Shown in pieces: positions 7,157-9,290 of a stretch of 9,290 nucleotides of DNA. The stretch comes from Porphyromonas sp. (lineage in GTDB: Bacteria > Bacteroidota > Bacteroidia > Bacteroidales > Porphyromonadaceae), in the NCBI GenBank assembly GCA_029983505.1, contig JASBZK010000056.1:1-9290 (forward strand), read 5' to 3'. Numbering within the stretch: position 1 is the first letter of the stretch; each line of letters opens with the position of its first letter. Both the position numbers and the translations under genes were made by a program. Below the pieces are notes generated by a model. That model had not been told where the DNA came from, searched no databases, and saw nothing but the letters and a program-made list of their open reading frames with translations.

Positions 7157-7236
7157 GGTACGTACCAAAGAGATCGCCTCAGTCTGTATGAGGAGGAGAC
7201 GAGATACGTACATAGGCGGACGCCTCGGTACGTACC
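7157..7236. repeat. 80-bp nested palindromic repeat, copy 3 (diverged core, intact ends)
   Basis: Both outer arms are perfect GGTACGTACC (7157-7166 and 7227-7236), exactly 80 bp end to end as in the other copies. The inner arms are AGTCTGTATG (7181-7190) and GATACGTACA (7203-7212); they have lost most of their complementarity. Spacer 2 (7213-7226) has different bases from copy 1 but still folds as AGGC-GGAC-GCCT, and spacer 1 keeps GAG...CTC. CTAACCGG immediately precedes this copy and also lies 4 bases before copy 2. CAAAATTG follows it and also marks the right end of copy 2, so the true element may exceed 80 bp. Confidence 0.8.
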
Positions 7237-7277
7237 CAAAATTGCCCCCACCTTGCATAACATCAAACTGAAATACA

Positions 7278-7296
7278 TACTTTGTTTTGCAAAGTA
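7278..7296. promoter_or_regulatory. Palindromic probable PadR operator over the padR promoter
   Basis: TACTTTG (7278-7284) and CAAAGTA (7290-7296) form a perfect 7-bp inverted repeat with a 5-base centre that contains most of the -33 TTTG (7286-7289). PadR-family dimers bind dyad sites at their own promoters and block RNA polymerase; binding here would occlude the -33 box. The dyad and its overlap are read from the sequence. That PadR is the protein bound is inference. Confidence 0.55.
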
Positions 7297-7317
7297 CCGA
7301 AACTTTTGCTACCTTTG
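7286..7317 (+). promoter_or_regulatory. Bacteroidota-type promoter of the padR-pspC operon
   Basis: TTTG (7286-7289) and TACCTTTG (7310-7317) are separated by exactly 20 bases, a full match to TTTG-N19-21-TAnnTTTG for the primary sigma factor of Bacteroidota. Transcription should start near 7323, leaving a leader of roughly 65 bases before the padR ATG. It is the strongest promoter call in the window. Confidence 0.8.
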
Positions 7318-7389
7318 TCTCGTGAAAGGGTGAGAGCCCTCTCCGAAGCAGTGAGATTTTAGTCATAAACAAAATAGCCTCTGAAAGTT

Positions 7390-7854
7390 ATGCAACCCGA
7401 ACGAGAATCATTTGCAAAGAATAACGCACAGATGCGTAAGGGGATTTTGGAGTACTGCATCCTTTTAATCCTCAACCAAAAGCGCTCCTACAGCGCCGAC
7501 CTCTTACAGTCGCTCAAAGACCATAATCTCATTGTGGTCGAGGGTACACTCTACCCGCTACTCTCCAGACTGAGGAAGGACAAGTTCCTCGACTACAGTT
7601 GGGAGGAAAACACCCAGGGACCGCCCCGCAAGTATTACGTCCTCACCGAGAAAGGCTACAAATGGCTCACGGAGCTCTCAGCCACGTGGCGGAGTATGCG
7701 CGACGCGATACTCGACTTGGAGCGGAGTACGGGCAACTTCCCCTCTCCCGCCCCGTTTGAGAAGAGGGAAGGCGAAGGGCAGTTTATCGAGCGACACAAC
7801 GAGGACGAAGCAGCGCAGCTCGGCGAAGAACCGAAACAGTCCGACAACCAATAA
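7390..7854 (+). CDS. PadR-family transcriptional regulator
   Basis: The product is 154 aa. PadR proteins are dimeric winged-helix repressors that often control membrane or transport genes beside them. The winged-helix domain spans about residues 15-91: MRKGILEYCILLIL (helix 1), SYSADLLQSLKDHNLIVVEGTLYPLLSRLRKDKFL (recognition region) and the wing YSWEENTQGPPRKYYVLTEKG. A C-terminal helix of about 93-112 should form the short dimer interface. The tail of about 115-154 is hydrophilic and acid-rich, longer than in many short Bacteroidota PadRs. The ATG at 7390 fits the leader; an internal ATG at residue 15 right at helix 1 is an alternative. It is followed after 24 bases by the PspC gene, so one operon is likely, and the dyad in its promoter suggests autoregulation. 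Confidence 0.92.
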   Translation: MQPERESFAKNNAQMRKGILEYCILLILNQKRSYSADLLQSLKDHNLIVVEGTLYPLLSRLRKDKFLDYSWEENTQGPPRKYYVLTEKGYKWLTELSATWRSMRDAILDLERSTGNFPSPAPFEKREGEGQFIERHNEDEAAQLGEEPKQSDNQ

Positions 7855-7878
7855 CTTTTATTCCACAAAGACAGCATT

Positions 7879-8982
7879 ATGAAAAAGACAGTGAACGTAA
7901 ACCTGGGCGGACGCGTTTTTCAAATAGACGATGATGCCTACCGGATGCTTGAGACTTACATCCAAAATATCCGCGCACTCTACCAAAAAGAAGACCCCGA
8001 AGGAGAAATCGTCCAAGACTTCGAGCAAAGGCTCAGCGACCTGCTGTGGGAGAAAAAATACGGCGAAGACGCCGTCATCACCGTAGCCATGACAGAGGAC
8101 GCCATCCGCACACTGGGTCCGCTGGAAGACATCCAAGAGGAGACCGTCTATCACGAGACCCCGTTTGGCACTTCCGAAGAATCCTACAGCGACGGGACTG
8201 AGCCCCGGTCGGAGACGTTTGCGGGGAATGCCTCCGCAGGGGAAGCGTCCCAGAGCGTCCCCTTGAGCGAGCGTAAGAAGTTTTTCCGCAATCCCGACGA
8301 CAAATGGATCAGCGGCGTCTTAGGCGGACTTGGCGCACTGATGGGCATAGCCCCCCTTTTCCTCCGCATCCTCTTCATCCTCTTGATGTTTACGCCCGTC
8401 AATTGGATCCTGATCATTATGTACTTCACCTTCGCCATCTTTATCCCCAAAGCCAAGACGGTGGAAGACAAGCTTCGTATGGAAGGGCGTCCCGTAAGCT
8501 CCTCAGAGATTTGGAACAAGATTTCCGAAGAAGCCGCTTTTGCCGCCTCCACCGCGTCCGACGGGCTGAATAAGGTGGGCAAGATGTTTGCGTCGAAGAC
8601 CAAAAGCGACCCCGCTTCCGACGTCAAGACCGCAAAATCCAACCCCGGCGACTCGATTATGTACTGGGTCATCGGTATCGCCGTACTGCTCGTCGTCTTT
8701 TTCAGCATCTACTGGCTCTTCGACTTCGTGGGCAGCGGAAGCTTTATGCACCCCGACACTTGGGATTACTACGTCCCGGACATCCTCGGACACGGACTAT
8801 TTGGCGGCGGCATCATCCTGTCTGTGATTATGGTCTTTATCGGCATCATCGTCGCCATCACACTCGTATTCGCGCTCTTAGTCCTGCCCCTCGGACTCAT
8901 CATTCGCAGCAATATGAATGGCGCACTCAAGATCATCCTCTGCCTCATCTGGCTCGTAGCCATCGGGCTGATTGCCTTCTAA
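7879..8982 (+). CDS. PspC-domain inner-membrane protein
   Basis: The product is 367 aa. The N-terminal cytosolic part (about 1-90) begins KKTVNVNLGGRVFQIDDDAYRMLETYI and contains charged helices; this module often precedes PspC in Bacteroidota. A flexible Ser/Glu-rich linker follows (about 91-130). The PspC domain is at about 132-195 (RKKFFRNPDDKWISGVLGGLGALMGI, then hydrophobic helices to FIPKAK). After a polar stretch (196-256), further membrane segments lie at about 259-284, 308-345 and 349-366. PspC domains sense envelope stress in the phage-shock response, but no pspA, pspB or pspF is visible here, so the analogy covers the domain only. It is probably co-transcribed with padR and controlled by it, as with other PadR/membrane-protein pairs. 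The output of such a pair is not established. Confidence 0.88.
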   Translation: MKKTVNVNLGGRVFQIDDDAYRMLETYIQNIRALYQKEDPEGEIVQDFEQRLSDLLWEKKYGEDAVITVAMTEDAIRTLGPLEDIQEETVYHETPFGTSEESYSDGTEPRSETFAGNASAGEASQSVPLSERKKFFRNPDDKWISGVLGGLGALMGIAPLFLRILFILLMFTPVNWILIIMYFTFAIFIPKAKTVEDKLRMEGRPVSSSEIWNKISEEAAFAASTASDGLNKVGKMFASKTKSDPASDVKTAKSNPGDSIMYWVIGIAVLLVVFFSIYWLFDFVGSGSFMHPDTWDYYVPDILGHGLFGGGIILSVIMVFIGIIVAITLVFALLVLPLGLIIRSNMNGALKIILCLIWLVAIGLIAF

Positions 8983-9061
8983 GTTATGGACTCAAAGGCG
9001 CCCCATCAATAGAAAAAATCTCTACAAATATATATTATCAAATCGCTACAATAGATCACAG

Positions 9062-9094
9062 CGGGCGGGTGCGCGGCAGATGCGTCCCCGCCCG
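9062..9094 (+). terminator. Candidate terminator of the padR-pspC operon
   Basis: CGGGCGGG (9062-9069) and CCCGCCCG (9087-9094) form a perfect 8-bp GC stem, followed by TTACTTTGT, which is moderately U-rich. It lies 79 bases past the PspC-gene stop. The loop is 17 bases and the tail is interrupted, so it may be a weak terminator or only a 3'-stabilising hairpin. Confidence 0.5.
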
Positions 9095-9127
9095 TTACTT
9101 TGTATAGAGCAAACGAATGTGTGGCGC

Positions 9128-9148
9128 GAGACCTTTGCCGGAGGTCTC
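9128..9148. other. Perfect 7-bp stem-loop
   Basis: GAGACCT (9128-9134) and AGGTCTC (9142-9148) pair perfectly around the loop TTGCCGG. It is placed 8 bases before the first 54-bp repeat unit and has no U-tail. Its role is unknown. Confidence 0.5.
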
Positions 9149-9156
9149 AAATAACC

Positions 9157-9274
9157 GGGGCGGACGCATTAGAACCTTTATTGAGAAGAATCATCGGATA
9201 AAGCCCCGGAGGGGCGGACGCATTAGAACCTTTATTGAGAAGAATTATCGGATAAAGCCCCGAAGGGGCGGACG
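9157..9274. repeat. 54-bp tandem direct repeat, two full units and a 10-base partial
   Basis: Unit 1 is 9157-9210 and unit 2 is 9211-9264; a third begins GGGGCGGACG at 9265 and diverges after 9274. The two full units differ at only two places (TCATCGG against TTATCGG, and GGA against GAA at the end). At each junction GCCCC-G(G/A)A-GGGGC makes a 5-bp hairpin. Inside the unit CTTTAT and ATAAAG are also complementary. The near-identity suggests recent duplication or homogenisation. There are no spacers, so it is not a CRISPR array. Confidence 0.88.
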
Positions 9275-9290
9275 GCTCCAACCGAGGCGG

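Larger units (their letters stand above)
6998..7389. other. Divergent intergenic region between the LysM and padR genes
   Basis: This 392-base stretch has no credible gene. Reading rightward it holds an A/T-rich leader of the LysM gene (6998-7088), the LysM -7 box (7089-7096), the third 80-bp palindromic repeat (7157-7236), and the padR operator, promoter and leader (7278-7389). Apparent reading frames through it are coding shadows. Of its contents, the repeat sits roughly midway between the two divergent promoters and could insulate them. Confidence 0.7.
8983..9290. other. Right-end intergenic region with stem-loops and tandem repeat
   Basis: No credible gene is seen in this 308-base stretch. 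It holds an A/T-rich segment (9010-9050), a GC-rich stem-loop (9062-9094), a second stem-loop (9128-9148) and a 54-bp direct repeat (9157-9274). An eight-codon frame (8986-9012) right after the PspC stop is too short to support. The next gene must lie beyond the window. Confidence 0.65.

Noticed and set aside
6998..7372. 125-residue N-terminal extension of the LysM protein
   Set aside because: It crosses a TATCTTTG promoter box and the third palindromic repeat, and it would bury the signal peptide in the interior of the protein.
7390..8982. padR-pspC pair as a toxin-antitoxin module
   Set aside because: The second protein is a 367-residue multi-span membrane protein with a PspC domain, which does not fit known small toxins. 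The PadR/PspC reading explains the pair better.
9157..9274. Right-end direct repeats as a CRISPR array
   Set aside because: The units are contiguous without unique spacers, number only two plus a fragment, and have no cas gene nearby.

Overview
The window looks like a chromosomal segment from a Bacteroidales bacterium, probably a Porphyromonas-like one. The evidence is an LptD of the Bacteroidota type with the characteristic C-terminal motif, a LysM plus type-1 periplasmic-binding-protein fusion, a PorT-like small beta-barrel, a PadR/PspC-domain pair, promoter boxes of the Bacteroidota form (TTTG and TAnnTTTG), and starts with no Shine-Dalgarno sequence. The genus is an inference. Base composition looks above half G+C by eye.

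Layout. Positions 1-212 hold no recognisable gene, only a hairpin-rich stretch and the first copy of an 80-bp nested palindromic repeat. Four genes then lie on the minus strand. In transcription order from right to left they are a secreted LysM/PBP1-like protein (6997 to 5147), a small outer-membrane beta-barrel whose ATG overlaps the preceding stop by one base (5147 to 4422), the LPS transporter LptD (4167 to 1276) and a D-2-hydroxyacid dehydrogenase (1190 to 213). An intrinsic terminator separates the last two. On the right, a plus-strand pair is read divergently from the LysM gene: a PadR-type repressor (7390-7854) and a PspC-domain membrane protein (7879-8982). Its promoter is an exact TTTG-N20-TAnnTTTG match with a palindromic probable operator over the -33 box. 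Positions 8983-9290 hold stem-loops and a 54-bp tandem repeat.

How the genes fit together. The theme is the cell envelope: LPS export to the outer-membrane surface (LptD), a secreted peptidoglycan-binding protein translationally coupled to an outer-membrane barrel, and a PadR-controlled inner-membrane PspC protein that may respond to envelope stress. The dehydrogenase is metabolic and not obviously linked.

The most unusual signal is the 80-bp intergenic repeat (79-158, 4328-4407, 7157-7236). Each copy has the same 10-14-10-12-10-14-10 segment lengths: self-complementary outer arms GGTACGTACC, inner arms GGTCTGTATC/GATACAGACC, and 14-base spacers that mostly fold into small hairpins. The whole could form a cloverleaf or four-way junction. 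I cannot name a described family for it from memory.
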